64,000 nt of DNA from assembly GCF_014132355.1 (NCBI RefSeq), contig NZ_BLZO01000058.1, forward strand, positions 124,001 through 188,000, read 5' to 3'. Positions 1 to 9,355 of this stretch are shown here, in pieces; the stretch's first letter is position 1, and each line of letters opens with the position of its first letter. Source of the DNA: Okeania sp. KiyG1 (GTDB lineage Bacteria; Cyanobacteriota; Cyanobacteriia; Cyanobacteriales; Microcoleaceae). A program made the translations under genes and the position numbers. A model generated the notes under the pieces. It had not been told where the DNA came from, ran no database searches, and saw only the letters and a program-made list of their open reading frames with translations.

Positions 1-91
1 TAGGGAATCGGAAATAGAGAATAGGGGGAAATAACTGATAATTTCTGTACGATAATTGATTTTATTTTTGATTTTTGGAGATGTCTATTAG
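1..91. repeat. M7 MITE copy, right part, cut by window edge
   Basis: The stretch ends in GGAGATGTCTATT and contains GATAATTGATTTTAT next to a GGGAATA-type heptamer run. The same arrangement, or its reverse complement, recurs at 9003-9132, 15822-15915, 27418-27542 and 35780-35912. The outer ends AATAGACATCTCC and GGAGATGTCTATT are inverted copies, so this is read as one end of a non-autonomous element. Confidence 0.55.
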
Positions 92-174
92 TGGTGAAAA
101 AAATCATCTTCTCACTTCAACGGCAAATCTCTTTTCCTTCTTCTTTCTTCCTTCTTCCTTCTTACTTCTTCCTA

Positions 175-810
175 ATGAATACACCAAGTCATGCCATTAT
201 TAATCTAGCTCTTCTTGCTAAACCACAATTACCGCAAGCTAATCTTGCTATTGTCATAGGTGGAGTTTTACCAGATATTCCAATCTTTATTTTCTACTTT
301 TGGGCAAAATTTATTGTCCGGTTACCAGAAGCAAAAATTTGGTCAGAAGCCTATTATCAACCATTAATACAAAATTTTGTTGCTACTTTTCATTCTATCC
401 CTTTAGCGATAATTTTATTACTAATTTCTTACTATTTTGGCTGGGAAATTATGCAAGTTATTTGTATTAGTTTAGTGCTTCATTCTCTGGGTGATTTACC
501 AGTACATAATAATGATGCTCATAGACATTTTTTCCCTTTAAGTAACTATCGATTTATTAGCCCTATTTCTTATTGGGACCCAAAACATTATGGAACAATT
601 GTTGCCTTGATAGAAATTTTACTGGTGTTCTTAGCAACTTTGTGGATATTTCCTAGTATTAATTCTGGAATAGGAAAAGTATTGATAGTTCTAGTTAATA
701 TTTTTATGGTAGTAGTTATATTTATTTTTATCTTCGTTCTTAAACTTTCACCTAAAAATTTTAGTCTGAAGCCTCCTTTTTTAACCCACATTCGGCAGCA
801 CAAAATATAG
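175..810 (+). CDS. Membrane protein, YdjM/DUF457-like metal-dependent hydrolase family
   Basis: This is a 211-residue membrane protein. The frame is open from 91, but the first 28 codons read through a CTTCTTC heptamer array, so the ATG at 175 (MNTPSHAIINLALL) is the likely start. The N-terminal T-P-S-H followed by a hydrophobic helix, and a conserved histidine/aspartate patch HSLGDLPVHNNDAHRHFFP in the middle, fit the YdjM/DUF457 family of inner-membrane proteins, whose histidines are thought to bind metal. About four or five hydrophobic segments are visible. The substrate is unknown. It is a monocistronic gene facing prmA, separated by repeats. Confidence 0.6.
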   Translation: MNTPSHAIINLALLAKPQLPQANLAIVIGGVLPDIPIFIFYFWAKFIVRLPEAKIWSEAYYQPLIQNFVATFHSIPLAIILLLISYYFGWEIMQVICISLVLHSLGDLPVHNNDAHRHFFPLSNYRFISPISYWDPKHYGTIVALIEILLVFLATLWIFPSINSGIGKVLIVLVNIFMVVVIFIFIFVLKLSPKNFSLKPPFLTHIRQHKI

Positions 811-823
811 CATAAAAATATTA

Positions 824-1142
824 AGTCAAAAGTTAAAAGTTAAAAGTTAAAAGTTAAAAGTTAAAAGTTAAAAGTTAAAAGTCAAAAGTCAAAAGTCAGA
901 AAAAAATTATAGTGGTTAATCGGAGTCAACCATTCAGTCATTTCAGTTAACTGATAACTGATAACTAAATATAATTCAAAAGTAAAAAGTAAAAAGTAAA
1001 AAGTAAAAAGTAAAAAAAATTTATAGTGGTTAACCGAAGTCAACCATTCAGTCATTTCAGTTAACTGATAACTGAATTTTCTTGCCTCCTGATTGCAGAA
1101 ATACTGATAACTGATAACTGATAACTGATAACTGATAACTGA
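824..1142. repeat. Heptamer arrays between convergent genes
   Basis: No gene is seen. AAAAGTT-type heptamers occupy about 830-898, AAAAAGT heptamers 980-1015, and CTGATAA heptamers 1105-1141. A roughly 60-base segment (GTGGTTAAYCGRAGTCAACC followed by ATTCAGTCATTTCAG) occurs twice, at about 910 and 1025. All tandem periods here are 7 bases. Confidence 0.8.
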
Positions 1143-2036
1143 TTAAGAACGTCGAATATTAAAACAACACCACTCTCCTCGTTTCCAAAGAGTGGCCACA
1201 ACCCAACCATTTTCTTCCAAAGTATCAGCAATTGATTTAGATTGTTCTAATAAAATCCCACTCAAAACACCCCAAGTTTTAGGTTTAGCGATCGCTTCCA
1301 TACGCGGAATTATATCAATAATTACTTCAGCTAAAATATTACAAACTATACCATCTACCGGACCAGAAGCTAACTTAATTAAATGCTCAATATCCCCATG
1401 TTCAACAATTAATTTTTCAGCCGTTATATCATTTAATTTCCGATTACCAATAGTGGATCTAATTGCTAGTGGGTCAATATCAACTGCATATATCTGACGT
1501 ACTCCTAATAATGCTGCACCAATGGACAAAATACCACTACCACAACCAATATCAGCAATAATAGCTTCTGGGTTAGGTTCCAACCCCAAACGCATTTCCA
1601 ATGACTCCAAACATAACTCTGTAGTAGGATGAGTTCCTGTACCAAAAGCCGCTCCTGGGTCTAAACGAAGAATAATTCTATCTATATTTTCTGGTATATC
1701 TAGCCAAGCAGGATGAATCAGAAAGCGATCGCCAATTTCTTGAGGTTGCCAATATTGTTTCCAACTACTTGCCCAGTCTTCTTCCTCAATTAAATCCCAA
1801 TCTACTGCTGGAATTTGTAAATTCATACATAGGGCATCCTGACGTAAATTTATAGCCAAAGCTGACAAGTCCAACATTTGAGCCTGTTCTTCTGGTATAT
1901 AGGCCAATATCAAACACTGATTATCTTTGACCTGACTTGCAGTACCCCGGCAACCAAAAGTATCTAGACGCCAAGAAATGACTTCCTCCAGATTTGGGTG
2001 ACACAATACTCTAATTTCCCACCAGTTATATGCCAT
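1143..2036 (-). CDS. prmA: Ribosomal protein L11 methyltransferase PrmA
   Basis: This enzyme transfers methyl groups from S-adenosylmethionine to ribosomal protein L11 in the cytoplasm. The 297-residue length matches the family. The C-terminal Rossmann domain carries the SAM-binding motif [14 protein letters not shown] (about residue 163) and the acidic AVDID loop. A PrmA-type NILAEVI motif follows near residue 231. A small N-terminal substrate domain precedes them ([12 protein letters not shown]). The start is the only plausible ATG. Just upstream, at 2143-2227, lies a near-perfect second copy of the first 24 codons plus the start codon. There is no operon partner; serA follows on the same strand behind 326 bases of repeats. 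Confidence 0.93.
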   Translation of the reverse strand: MAYNWWEIRVLCHPNLEEVISWRLDTFGCRGTASQVKDNQCLILAYIPEEQAQMLDLSALAINLRQDALCMNLQIPAVDWDLIEEEDWASSWKQYWQPQEIGDRFLIHPAWLDIPENIDRIILRLDPGAAFGTGTHPTTELCLESLEMRLGLEPNPEAIIADIGCGSGILSIGAALLGVRQIYAVDIDPLAIRSTIGNRKLNDITAEKLIVEHGDIEHLIKLASGPVDGIVCNILAEVIIDIIPRMEAIAKPKTWGVLSGILLEQSKSIADTLEENGWVVATLWKRGEWCCFNIRRS

Positions 2037-2362
2037 AAAAATAGAATTTAGAATTTAAAATGTAGAATTTAGAATTAAAGGTAATTTAGAATGTAGAATT
2101 TAGAATTTAGAATTTAGAATTAAAGGTAATTGAAATTTAGAATCTAGACGCCAAGAAATGACTTCCTCGAGACTTGGGTGACACAATACTCTAATTTCCC
2201 ACCAGTTATATGCCATAAAAATAGAATGTAGAATTTAGAATTAAAGGTAATTGAAATTTAAAATTTAGAATTTAGAGGAATTAAAGGTAAATTTACCAAT
2301 TCTGAATTCTGATATAAAGGTAAATTTACCAATTCTAAATTCTAAATTCTAAATTCTAAATT
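2037..2362. repeat. TAGAATT heptamers plus partial copy of the prmA 5' end
   Basis: The gap between prmA and serA is almost entirely TAGAATT/TTCTAAA heptamers and AATTAAAGGTAA blocks. Inside it, 2143-2227 repeats 1963-2047 (the first 24 codons of prmA and about 11 upstream bases) with only two substitutions near 2160-2175. The offset is 180 bases, so the decoy start is in frame with prmA, but the reading frame hits a stop in the heptamers. Confidence 0.85.
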
Positions 2363-3946
2363 CTACAGAGCAACTGTATAAGCATCCCTAATTCCTGGTT
2401 CTTTGAGAATTTCAGTTAATATTCCTTCCGGCAATGGGTCATCAATACTTAATACCATCACTGCATCACCCCGGACAATTTTACGACCTACTTGCATACT
2501 GGCAATATTGACATTAAAACTACCCAGGAGCGAACCTATTTTACCAATAATTCCCGGCAGATCTCGGTGCAGAGTCAATAACATATAAGGACTTGGAGGG
2601 ACATTAATTGGAAATCCATCAATATTAGTAATCCGAATCTCATCTTCTCCAAGTAAAGCACCTCTAACAATATGGTCGCCCAGAGAACCCTTTGCTTCCA
2701 ACTCTAACGAACCAGTATAGTCTCGGACTGAAGCATCCCTAGTTTCCACTACTCGAATACCTCTTTCCTTAGCTTCAATTGAAGCATTTACATAGTTTAC
2801 ACGCTCTCGCAGAGCTTGAGAGAGTAAACCTTTGAGAGCTGCCACTACTACTGGTTTACTATCTCCAGTGGCCAAATCTCCTTGAAGACGGACATTCAGA
2901 AAATCAATTCGTCCACCTGCCAATTGACTAACTAAATTACCAAGAGTTTCAGCCAATAACAAATAGGGCTTAAGTTTTTCTAATGTGTCTGGATACATAC
3001 CAGGGATATTAACTGCCGATCTAGCAGGTAACCCCAACAACACATCTCGAATTTGTTCCGCAACATCTATTGCCACATTAACCTGAGCTTCAGCAGTAGA
3101 AGCACCCAAGTGAGGAGTCATCACAATTTTTTGTCCTAGCTCTCGTAGTGGGGACTCAGCTTCTAGAGGTTCATTTTCGTACACATCTATAGCAGCACCA
3201 GCAATTTTTCCTTCTTTTAAAGCTTCAGCTAAAGCAACTTCATCAATAATGCCACCTCTAGCACAGTTAATAATACGAGCTGTGGGCTTCATTTTTGCGA
3301 AAGTTTCAGCATTAATAGAATGATAAGTTTCATCAGTTTTAGGTATGTGGAGAGTAATGTAGTCCGACTCTTGGATCAATAAATCCATATCTACCAAATT
3401 ACAACCCAATTGGTCTGCCCTTTCTTTAGAGATAAATGGGTCATAGGCCAGAATTTTCATACCCATAGCTTTCGCCACTTTAGCTACATGGGAACCAATT
3501 TTACCTAGACCAACAACACCAAGAGTTTTTTTGTAGACCTCTACCCCAATAAACTTTTTACGGTCCCACTTACCACTAACAACTGACTGGTTAGCCTCTG
3601 CAACATGGCGAGACATAGATAACATCATCGCCAGGGCGTGTTCTGCTGCGGCAATTGTATTTCCTTCTGGGGAATTAACGACTACAATACCTTTGCGGGT
3701 TGCTGCTGTTACATCTACATTGTCTACCCCTACTCCAGCACGACCAATAATTTTTAGTTGAGTAGCAGCTTCAATAATTTCTTTAGTAACTTTAGTACCA
3801 GAGCGAATCATTAAAGCATCATATTCTGGTATAATTTTCACCAATTCTTCTGTGGGTAGACCTGTTTTGACATCTACCTGAGCTACTTGGGAGATAATAT
3901 CAATTCCAGTTTTATCTATTGAATCGGATACAAGAACTTTTGGCAT
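2363..3946 (-). CDS. serA: D-3-phosphoglycerate dehydrogenase
   Basis: It catalyses NAD-dependent oxidation of 3-phosphoglycerate to 3-phosphohydroxypyruvate, the first step of phosphorylated serine synthesis. The protein is 527 residues, the long bacterial/plastid type. It starts MPKVLVSDSIDKTGI. The nucleotide-binding motif VVGLGKIGSHVA is at about residue 143, the catalytic Arg is in NCARGGIIDE, and the catalytic His is in PHLGASTAEAQ. A central serine-binding intervening domain and a C-terminal ACT domain (from about residue 450, LTLHRDLPGIIGKIG) allow allosteric control by serine. It stands alone, with 3947-4184 holding no repeat or clear promoter. Confidence 0.95.
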   Translation of the reverse strand: MPKVLVSDSIDKTGIDIISQVAQVDVKTGLPTEELVKIIPEYDALMIRSGTKVTKEIIEAATQLKIIGRAGVGVDNVDVTAATRKGIVVVNSPEGNTIAAAEHALAMMLSMSRHVAEANQSVVSGKWDRKKFIGVEVYKKTLGVVGLGKIGSHVAKVAKAMGMKILAYDPFISKERADQLGCNLVDMDLLIQESDYITLHIPKTDETYHSINAETFAKMKPTARIINCARGGIIDEVALAEALKEGKIAGAAIDVYENEPLEAESPLRELGQKIVMTPHLGASTAEAQVNVAIDVAEQIRDVLLGLPARSAVNIPGMYPDTLEKLKPYLLLAETLGNLVSQLAGGRIDFLNVRLQGDLATGDSKPVVVAALKGLLSQALRERVNYVNASIEAKERGIRVVETRDASVRDYTGSLELEAKGSLGDHIVRGALLGEDEIRITNIDGFPINVPPSPYMLLTLHRDLPGIIGKIGSLLGSFNVNIASMQVGRKIVRGDAVMVLSIDDPLPEGILTEILKEPGIRDAYTVAL

Positions 3947-4184
3947 AGGAAATTAGTTGAATAATTAAGTTATTTGACTGTTTAACCCACTGAAACTTTC
4001 GCTTCAGTTTTATTTTTTAGTTTCTGAAATAGCAGGGTATTTTGTCAGACTATCATTGTGATTAGTCATGTTTATTTAGCAAAAACATTAGCTGCTGACT
4101 TAACCTTAACCTTCAGAGTACCAGTTATGGGCCTATAATTTTATTGATTGTCAGAAATATTTTAGATTGCCTTGACCGAATTTT

Positions 4185-4697
4185 ATGAATTATCTAGTTG
4201 CTGTATTACCAGACCGCATTCAAGCTGAAGCTGCCTATTCTGCTTTGGAAAAAGAAGACTTGCCAATGGAGCAAGTGGCAATATTGGGCCGGGGCTATAA
4301 AACTGCTGATGAATATGGCCTAATCGATCCTAATGAGCAGGCCCGTAAACAAGCAAAACAAATGGTTACTTGGCTTGCACCTTTTGGCTTTGCTGCTGGT
4401 GTTACTTTTAGTCTCATTACGGGATTGAATACTTTTGCCTGGGCTGGGGAATTTGGTAATCATTTTATTGGTGGTATATTGGGGGCTATTTCTGGTGCAA
4501 TGGGTGGAACTTTTGTTGGTGGTGGAGTGGGTTTGATTTTTGGTGGTGGTGATGCTCTGCCTTATCGTAACCGCCTTAATGCTGGTAAGTATTTGATTGT
4601 TGTTCGGGGTTCAGAAGCTCTGATTCGTCTAGCAACTCGCACTTTATATCAGTTTAAACCAGAAAATATCCAAGGATATTCTGCATCGGAAAGTTAA
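4185..4697 (+). CDS. Conserved cyanobacterial glycine-rich membrane protein
   Basis: This 170-residue protein begins with a small alpha/beta segment (MNYLVAVLPDRIQAEAAYSAL), which resembles the N-terminal fold of general-stress/DUF1269-like proteins that handle an aspartate-free nucleotide-like site. The middle holds two glycine-rich hydrophobic stretches (for example GGILGAISGAMGGTFVGGG) able to span a membrane as glycine-zipper helices. The C-terminus (YLIVVRGSEALIRLATRTL) returns to soluble character. No catalytic motif is visible. Family recognition is from memory, and function is unknown. Confidence 0.55.
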   Translation: MNYLVAVLPDRIQAEAAYSALEKEDLPMEQVAILGRGYKTADEYGLIDPNEQARKQAKQMVTWLAPFGFAAGVTFSLITGLNTFAWAGEFGNHFIGGILGAISGAMGGTFVGGGVGLIFGGGDALPYRNRLNAGKYLIVVRGSEALIRLATRTLYQFKPENIQGYSASES

Positions 4698-4858
4698 AAT
4701 TCAGTTATCACCGTTAACTAAAGGAATGGAGTCCTAAAGTCTTGACAAAATTTATAGAACCCCTAACCGTATCTTTTAACTCTCTTCAGAAAAGAGGGAG
4801 TAGGGAGTAGGGAGTAGGGAGTAGGGGGGAAATAATTGATGATTTATCTACAATAGAG

Positions 4859-7288
4859 GTGACTATTTTGGACAAAATTTTTGACCGAGAATCTAGCATC
4901 TTTGGGTCAGAATTTACAGACCCAATATTAGTTGGGATAAACGAGGCCAATGTCAATAAGGAACTACGATTGGCTAGTAGTATTGAGTCAAATAGCGAGA
5001 CTGGTGAACTACAAGTTCCAGAACTAAATGAAGGGGAGAACGAACTATTACTACCCCTTCAGAGACCGGAAGTGTTGGAGGTAGGTTTATATGTTTCAAA
5101 TTCTCCATCAGGGGAGGAAGACCTAATAATAGGTGAGGAGAACGAACCAACAATAGAAGAAAATGACAGTTTGACAAATCACAACAATCCTAAAACTAGA
5201 ACTCAACGTCGAGCAGGCAATACTTTGAGCACAGCTCGCAATATAGGTCGTCTCAGTGGTAGTCGTGATTTTGAGGACTTTGTGGGAGGAACAGATAGAA
5301 ATGACTATTACCGCTTTACTCTAGATAACAGAAGCGAACTCGACCTGGACTTGGATGATTTAAGCGCTAATGCCAACCTACAATTGCTGCGGAACAATGG
5401 GAGTGTAATCAGCACGAGTCGTCGTGGTGGCAGTAATGAGGAAAGCATTAGTGAAACTTTGAATGCCGGAACATATTTTGTGAGAGTATTTTCTGTGGGA
5501 AATGCCAATACAGATTATGACCTGGATCTGAGTGTGGAAGTAGTGGGTGCCCCCGATTTGGCAGGGAACAACAGGGGTAATGCTCGCAATATAGGTCGTC
5601 TCAGTGGTAGTCGTGATTTTGAGGACTTTGTGGGAGGAACAGATAGAAATGACTATTACCGTTTTACTCTAGATAACAGAAGCGAACTCGACCTGGACTT
5701 GGACGATTTAAGCGCTAATGCCAACCTACAATTGCTCCGGAACAATGGGAGTGTAATCAGCACGAGTCGTCGTGGTGGCAGTAATGAGGAAAGCATTAGT
5801 GAAACTTTGAATGCCGGAACATATTTTGTGAGAGTATTTTCTGTGGGAAATGCCAATACAGATTATGACCTGGATCTGAGTGTGGAAGTAGTGGGTGCCC
5901 CCGATTTGGCAGGGAACAACAGGGGTAATGCTCGCAATATAGGTCGTCTCAGTGGTAGTCGTGATTTTGAGGACTTTGTGGGAGGAACAGATAGAAATGA
6001 CTATTACCGTTTTACTCTAGATAACAGAAGCGAACTCGACCTGGACTTGGACGATTTAAGCGCTAATGCCAACCTACAATTGCTCCGGAACAATGGGAGT
6101 GTAATCAGCACGAGTCGTCGTGGTGGCAGTAATGAGGAAAGCATTAGTGAAACTTTGAATGCCGGAACATATTTTGTGAGAGTATTTTCTGTGGGAAATG
6201 CCAATACAGATTATGACCTGGATCTGAGTGTGGAAGTAGTGGGTGCCCCCGATTTGGCAGGGAACAACAGGGGTAATGCTCGCAATATAGGTCGTCTCAG
6301 TGGTAGTCGTGATTTTGAGGACTTTGTGGGAGAAACAGATAGAAATGACTATTACCGTTTTACTCTAGATAACAGAAGCGAACTCGACCTGGACTTGGAC
6401 GATTTAAGCGCTAATGCCAACCTACAATTGCTCCGGAACAATGGGAGTGTAATCAGCACGAGTCGTCGTGGTGGCAGTAATGAGGAAAGCATTAGTGAAA
6501 CTTTGAATGCCGGAACATATTTTGTGAGAGTATTTTCTGTGGGAAATGCCAATACAGATTATGACCTGGATCTGAGTGTGGAAGTAGTGGGTGCCCCCGA
6601 TTTGGCAGGGAACAACAGGGGTAATGCTCGCAATATAGGTCGTCTCAGTGGTAGTCGTGATTTTGAGGACTTTGTGGGAGAAACAGATAGAAATGACTAT
6701 TACCGTTTTACTCTAGATAACAGAAGCGAACTCGACCTGGACTTGGACGATTTAAGCGCTAATGCCAACCTACAATTGCTCCGGAACAATGGGAGTGTAA
6801 TCAGCACGAGTCGTCGTGGTGGCAGTAATGAGGAAAGCATTAGTGAAACTTTGAATGCCGGAACATATTTTGTGAGAGTATTTTCTGTGGGAAATGCCAA
6901 TACAGATTATGACCTGGATCTGAGTGTGGAAGTAGTGGGTGCCCCCGATTTGGCAGGGAACAACAGGGGTAATGCTCGCAATATAGGTCGTCTCAGTGGT
7001 AGTCGTGATTTTGAGGACTTTGTGGGAGAAACAGATAGAAATGACTATTACCGTTTTACTCTAGATAACAGAAGCGAACTCGACCTGGACTTGGACGATT
7101 TAAGCGCTAATGCCAACCTACAATTGCTCCGGAACAATGGGAGTGTAATCAGCACGAGTCGTCGTGGTGGCAGTAATGAGGAAAGCATTAGTCAAACTTT
7201 GAATGCCGGAACATATTTTGTGAGAGTATTTTCTGTGGGAAATGCTAATACAGATTATGACCTGGATCTGAGTGTGGAAGTAGTGTGA
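4859..7288 (+). CDS. Protein with six near-identical tandem PPC domains
   Basis: This is an 809-residue acidic protein with a GTG start, preceded by a GGGAGTA heptamer array that is part of a partial M7 element. About 125 N-terminal residues without a signal peptide are followed by six 116-residue units (348 bases each, starting near 5234, 5582, 5930, 6278, 6626 and 6974). Each unit reads as a bacterial pre-peptidase C-terminal domain: RNDYYRFTL, then LDLDLDDLSANANLQLL, then AGTYFVRVFS and DYDLDLSVEV. The last unit lacks the linker VGAPDLAGNNRGN. PPC domains are usually appended to secreted proteases or surface proteins, but no catalytic domain is present. Units differ by only a few bases; units 4-6 share a G-to-E change. 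Export by a type I-like route is an inference. Confidence 0.8.
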   Translation: MTILDKIFDRESSIFGSEFTDPILVGINEANVNKELRLASSIESNSETGELQVPELNEGENELLLPLQRPEVLEVGLYVSNSPSGEEDLIIGEENEPTIEENDSLTNHNNPKTRTQRRAGNTLSTARNIGRLSGSRDFEDFVGGTDRNDYYRFTLDNRSELDLDLDDLSANANLQLLRNNGSVISTSRRGGSNEESISETLNAGTYFVRVFSVGNANTDYDLDLSVEVVGAPDLAGNNRGNARNIGRLSGSRDFEDFVGGTDRNDYYRFTLDNRSELDLDLDDLSANANLQLLRNNGSVISTSRRGGSNEESISETLNAGTYFVRVFSVGNANTDYDLDLSVEVVGAPDLAGNNRGNARNIGRLSGSRDFEDFVGGTDRNDYYRFTLDNRSELDLDLDDLSANANLQLLRNNGSVISTSRRGGSNEESISETLNAGTYFVRVFSVGNANTDYDLDLSVEVVGAPDLAGNNRGNARNIGRLSGSRDFEDFVGETDRNDYYRFTLDNRSELDLDLDDLSANANLQLLRNNGSVISTSRRGGSNEESISETLNAGTYFVRVFSVGNANTDYDLDLSVEVVGAPDLAGNNRGNARNIGRLSGSRDFEDFVGETDRNDYYRFTLDNRSELDLDLDDLSANANLQLLRNNGSVISTSRRGGSNEESISETLNAGTYFVRVFSVGNANTDYDLDLSVEVVGAPDLAGNNRGNARNIGRLSGSRDFEDFVGETDRNDYYRFTLDNRSELDLDLDDLSANANLQLLRNNGSVISTSRRGGSNEESISQTLNAGTYFVRVFSVGNANTDYDLDLSVEVV
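5234..7288 (+). repeat. Six tandem 348-base units encoding PPC domains
   Basis: The units repeat every 348 bases exactly. Differences are confined to single bases: CGC/CGT and GAT/GAC in unit 1, GGAGGAACAG versus GGAGAAACAG between units 1-3 and 4-6, and GAA-to-CAA plus AATGCTAAT in unit 6. Synonymous positions are as conserved as others, which indicates very recent amplification or gene conversion. Confidence 0.95.
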
Positions 7289-7477
7289 ACACTGGTATAA
7301 AGCATTTACTTTCTAAAGGTTTTAGTCTTTTTTCTGGTCAGAAATACCTGGTTTTCAGCTCTTCATGGTCAAGCATGGAGCACATAAAAGGCAAGAGTTA
7401 GGCAAAAAAATTACTCCCCTACTCCTAAAAAAGACTTTTTCAGCCAACCCTAGTTAGCTTCTAAAGGTAGACAGAGA

Positions 7478-7526
7478 GCGATCGCTCTTTCAGAACCAAC
7501 CAGGTTTGAAGAGCGATTGCTTTTTT
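7478..7526 (+). terminator. Rho-independent terminator downstream of PPC gene
   Basis: GCGATCGCTCTT (7478-7489) pairs with AAGAGCGATTGC (7509-7520) with one mismatch and is followed directly by six T. The stem contains a HIP1 site. It lies about 190 bases after the PPC gene stop. Confidence 0.65.
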
Positions 7527-7568
7527 CGTTCTACTAACAAAGCTAAACATTTTCTGAAATTTGTGTGA

Positions 7569-8061
7569 TACCAAGCGTGATAAATGTTTCAGGACTTACG
7601 CTGAGACTCTACATATAGCAAGGGCGCCATTCGGAGCTTTGCGGAACGCAAATGCCATTTCCTAAGGTCATGCTCCGCAAACGCTCCTACGGATGGTGGT
7701 TTAACAGTCAATTTGCGTAAGTCCTGTGTTTGTTACAAATGGTAGAAGTAAGGAAGAAGGAAGAGGGAAGAAGGAAGAAGGAATAAATATTTTAAAAAAT
7801 GGAAAAACGATATAAATAACTATCTAAAATGAACTAGACTAGCTATTTTTAAGCATATAGCGTTTCTCAAATTGGTGAGATACAGTTTTAGATCCCCCCT
7901 AACCCCCCTTAGTAAGGGGGGAACTTAAAAAGGGAGGAGGTTTCAAAGTCCCCCTTTTTAAGGGGGATGCGCGGGGGATCGTAAATGTATCTCATCTTTA
8001 TGAGAAATGCTATATCCGATCAAGGTCTACTTTTTTGTAGCATTCTTTTTTCAAATTGGTA
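7569..8061. mobile_element. Triple-nested MITE: M1 containing M6 and M2
   Basis: The outer M1 element runs from TACCAAGCG (7569) to CAAATTGGTA (8061) and is flanked by TGA on both sides. Inside it, M6 (7590-7726; ends CAGGACTTACGC and GCGTAAGTCCTG) is flanked by TGTTT on both sides, exactly where the intact M1 copies read ATGTTTGTTAC. Further in, M2 (7860-8010; ends GCGTTTCTCA and TGAGAAATGC) is flanked by TA. A GGAAGAA heptamer array sits at about 7750-7783. No transposase is encoded. Confidence 0.85.
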
Positions 8062-8150
8062 TGATAAAATAATAGCCAAATGCTTATCGAAAAATTGAGG
8101 TAATTATTAATTATTAATTATTAATTATTGAACTGCCTAAATAAAAAATT

Positions 8151-8930
8151 ATGTTACCAAAAGAAGAACTACTTAAAGGAATCGAAAATCGCGATACTAT
8201 TACCAGAATAATAGACTTAGCTGAACAAGCTATCAGAACTTGGGAAATTACTCAGAGTGATTTTTTATCACCGCCAGAAATATTTGAGTCGGAAAGAATT
8301 TTTCAAAAGTTGACAGAAGTAGAATTAGTTTCCTGGGGTGGTTATCCTCAAGCGGAACGAAAAAGATTAGCGATCGCTCGTTCAGATTTACCTATTGATA
8401 CTTCGAGTGTGGAATTACAAGCTATTAATATTGAGGGAAATTTTCTGTTTGATACTGCGACTCACCGAGACTTTCTTGGTTCGATGTTGGGTACGGGAAT
8501 TGTCAGAGAAAAAACTGGGGATATTATTGTTTTGGGAGAACGTGGTGCTCAGGTAATAGTAGTGCCTGAATTGGTGGAATATTTAGAAATGAATCTGCAA
8601 CAAGTTCGGTCTGTTCCTGTTAAAGTTAAACCTCTAGAATTGAGTGATTTAAGAATAAGAGAACCGAAAAAGAAAGAGTTAACAACTGTGGAAGCTTCGA
8701 TGAGATTAGATGCTGTTGCTTCTGCTGGTTTTGGAATGTCTCGCAGTAAAATGGTTAATTTTATTGAAGGGGGAGATGTGCGGGTAAATTGGAAAGAAAT
8801 TAGTCAGGCAAGTTATACGGTGAAAACTGGAGATTTAATTGCTATTCGGGGTAAAGGGAGGTTAGAAGTAGGAGATGTTGCGATTACGAAAAAAGAACGT
8901 TATCGGGTTAATTTGACGCGATATGTTTAG
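8151..8930 (+). CDS. Photosystem II S4 domain protein
   Basis: This 259-residue protein belongs to the cyanobacterial/plastid branch of the YlmH family, annotated as photosystem II S4 domain protein. It has an N-terminal YlmH-like domain (MLPKEELLKGIENRD through GTGIVREKTGDIIVLGERGAQ) and an S4 RNA-binding domain at about residues 180-240 (RLDAVASAGFGMSRSKMV, then DVRVNW). The family is linked to photosystem II accumulation or ribosome-associated RNA binding; the exact role is not settled. The start follows a heptamer run (ATTAATT) and an AT-rich leader. The gene overlaps no neighbour. Confidence 0.85.
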   Translation: MLPKEELLKGIENRDTITRIIDLAEQAIRTWEITQSDFLSPPEIFESERIFQKLTEVELVSWGGYPQAERKRLAIARSDLPIDTSSVELQAINIEGNFLFDTATHRDFLGSMLGTGIVREKTGDIIVLGERGAQVIVVPELVEYLEMNLQQVRSVPVKVKPLELSDLRIREPKKKELTTVEASMRLDAVASAGFGMSRSKMVNFIEGGDVRVNWKEISQASYTVKTGDLIAIRGKGRLEVGDVAITKKERYRVNLTRYV

Positions 8931-9274
8931 AAGAAGGAGTCAGGAGACAGGAGTAGATTTATGTTGCGCGGATTGCTATATATTTACTCCTTTTTCCTTT
9001 ATTAGATATCTCCAAAAATCCAAAATAAAATCAATTATTATCCATAGATTATCAATTATTATTCCCTGTTTCCTGTTCCCTATTTTCTATTCCCTATTCC
9101 CTATTCCCTCTTTTGTAGGAGATGTCTATTATGAAAATTATTTACCGAAAAATTCAGGTATAAAGCCTCTCCATTCATGGAGAAAAAAAATCCTTTGATC
9201 CAATCCTCTTATTTATAAGAAGAGGTAATTCTAAATTCTAAATTCTAAATTCTAAATTCTAAATTCTAATTATC
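8931..9274. repeat. M7 and M3 MITEs with heptamer arrays
   Basis: 9003-9132 is an M7 copy (GATATCTCCAAAAATC at one end, GGAGATGTCTATT at the other) with CCCTATT heptamers inside. 9142-9230 is an M3 copy (TTACCGAAAAATT to AGAGGTAATT) containing two small hairpins. It continues straight into six TTCTAAA heptamers up to about 9268, where the xisH remnant begins. A short open frame crossing this stretch is composed of repeats and is not counted as a gene. Confidence 0.8.
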
Positions 9275-9355
9275 CAACGTTCTCTGAAACGTTTTCAAGT
9301 CAAACTTATTATTTATAATCCTAAATTGGAGGTGATTTCTCAATGGATAAATTAG
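9275..9355 (+). pseudogene. xisH: xisH 3' remnant (last 26 codons)
   Basis: The frame reads QRSLKRFQVKLIIYNPKLE, then VISQWIN and a stop at 9353-9355, overlapping the xisI start by 13 bases. This matches the C-terminal tail typical of XisH proteins, which normally sit directly upstream of xisI. Upstream, the frame runs into a TTCTAAA heptamer array and a stop, so the first roughly 110 codons are gone. The deletion boundary coincides with the heptamer tail of an M3 element. Confidence 0.7.

Noticed and set aside
5308-6900. Five identical 66-codon minus-strand frames
   Set aside because: They are antisense shadows of the PPC units, recurring every 348 bases.
8923-9198. Frame of 91 codons
   Set aside because: It runs through an M7 and an M3 element with heptamers; no protein-like segment.
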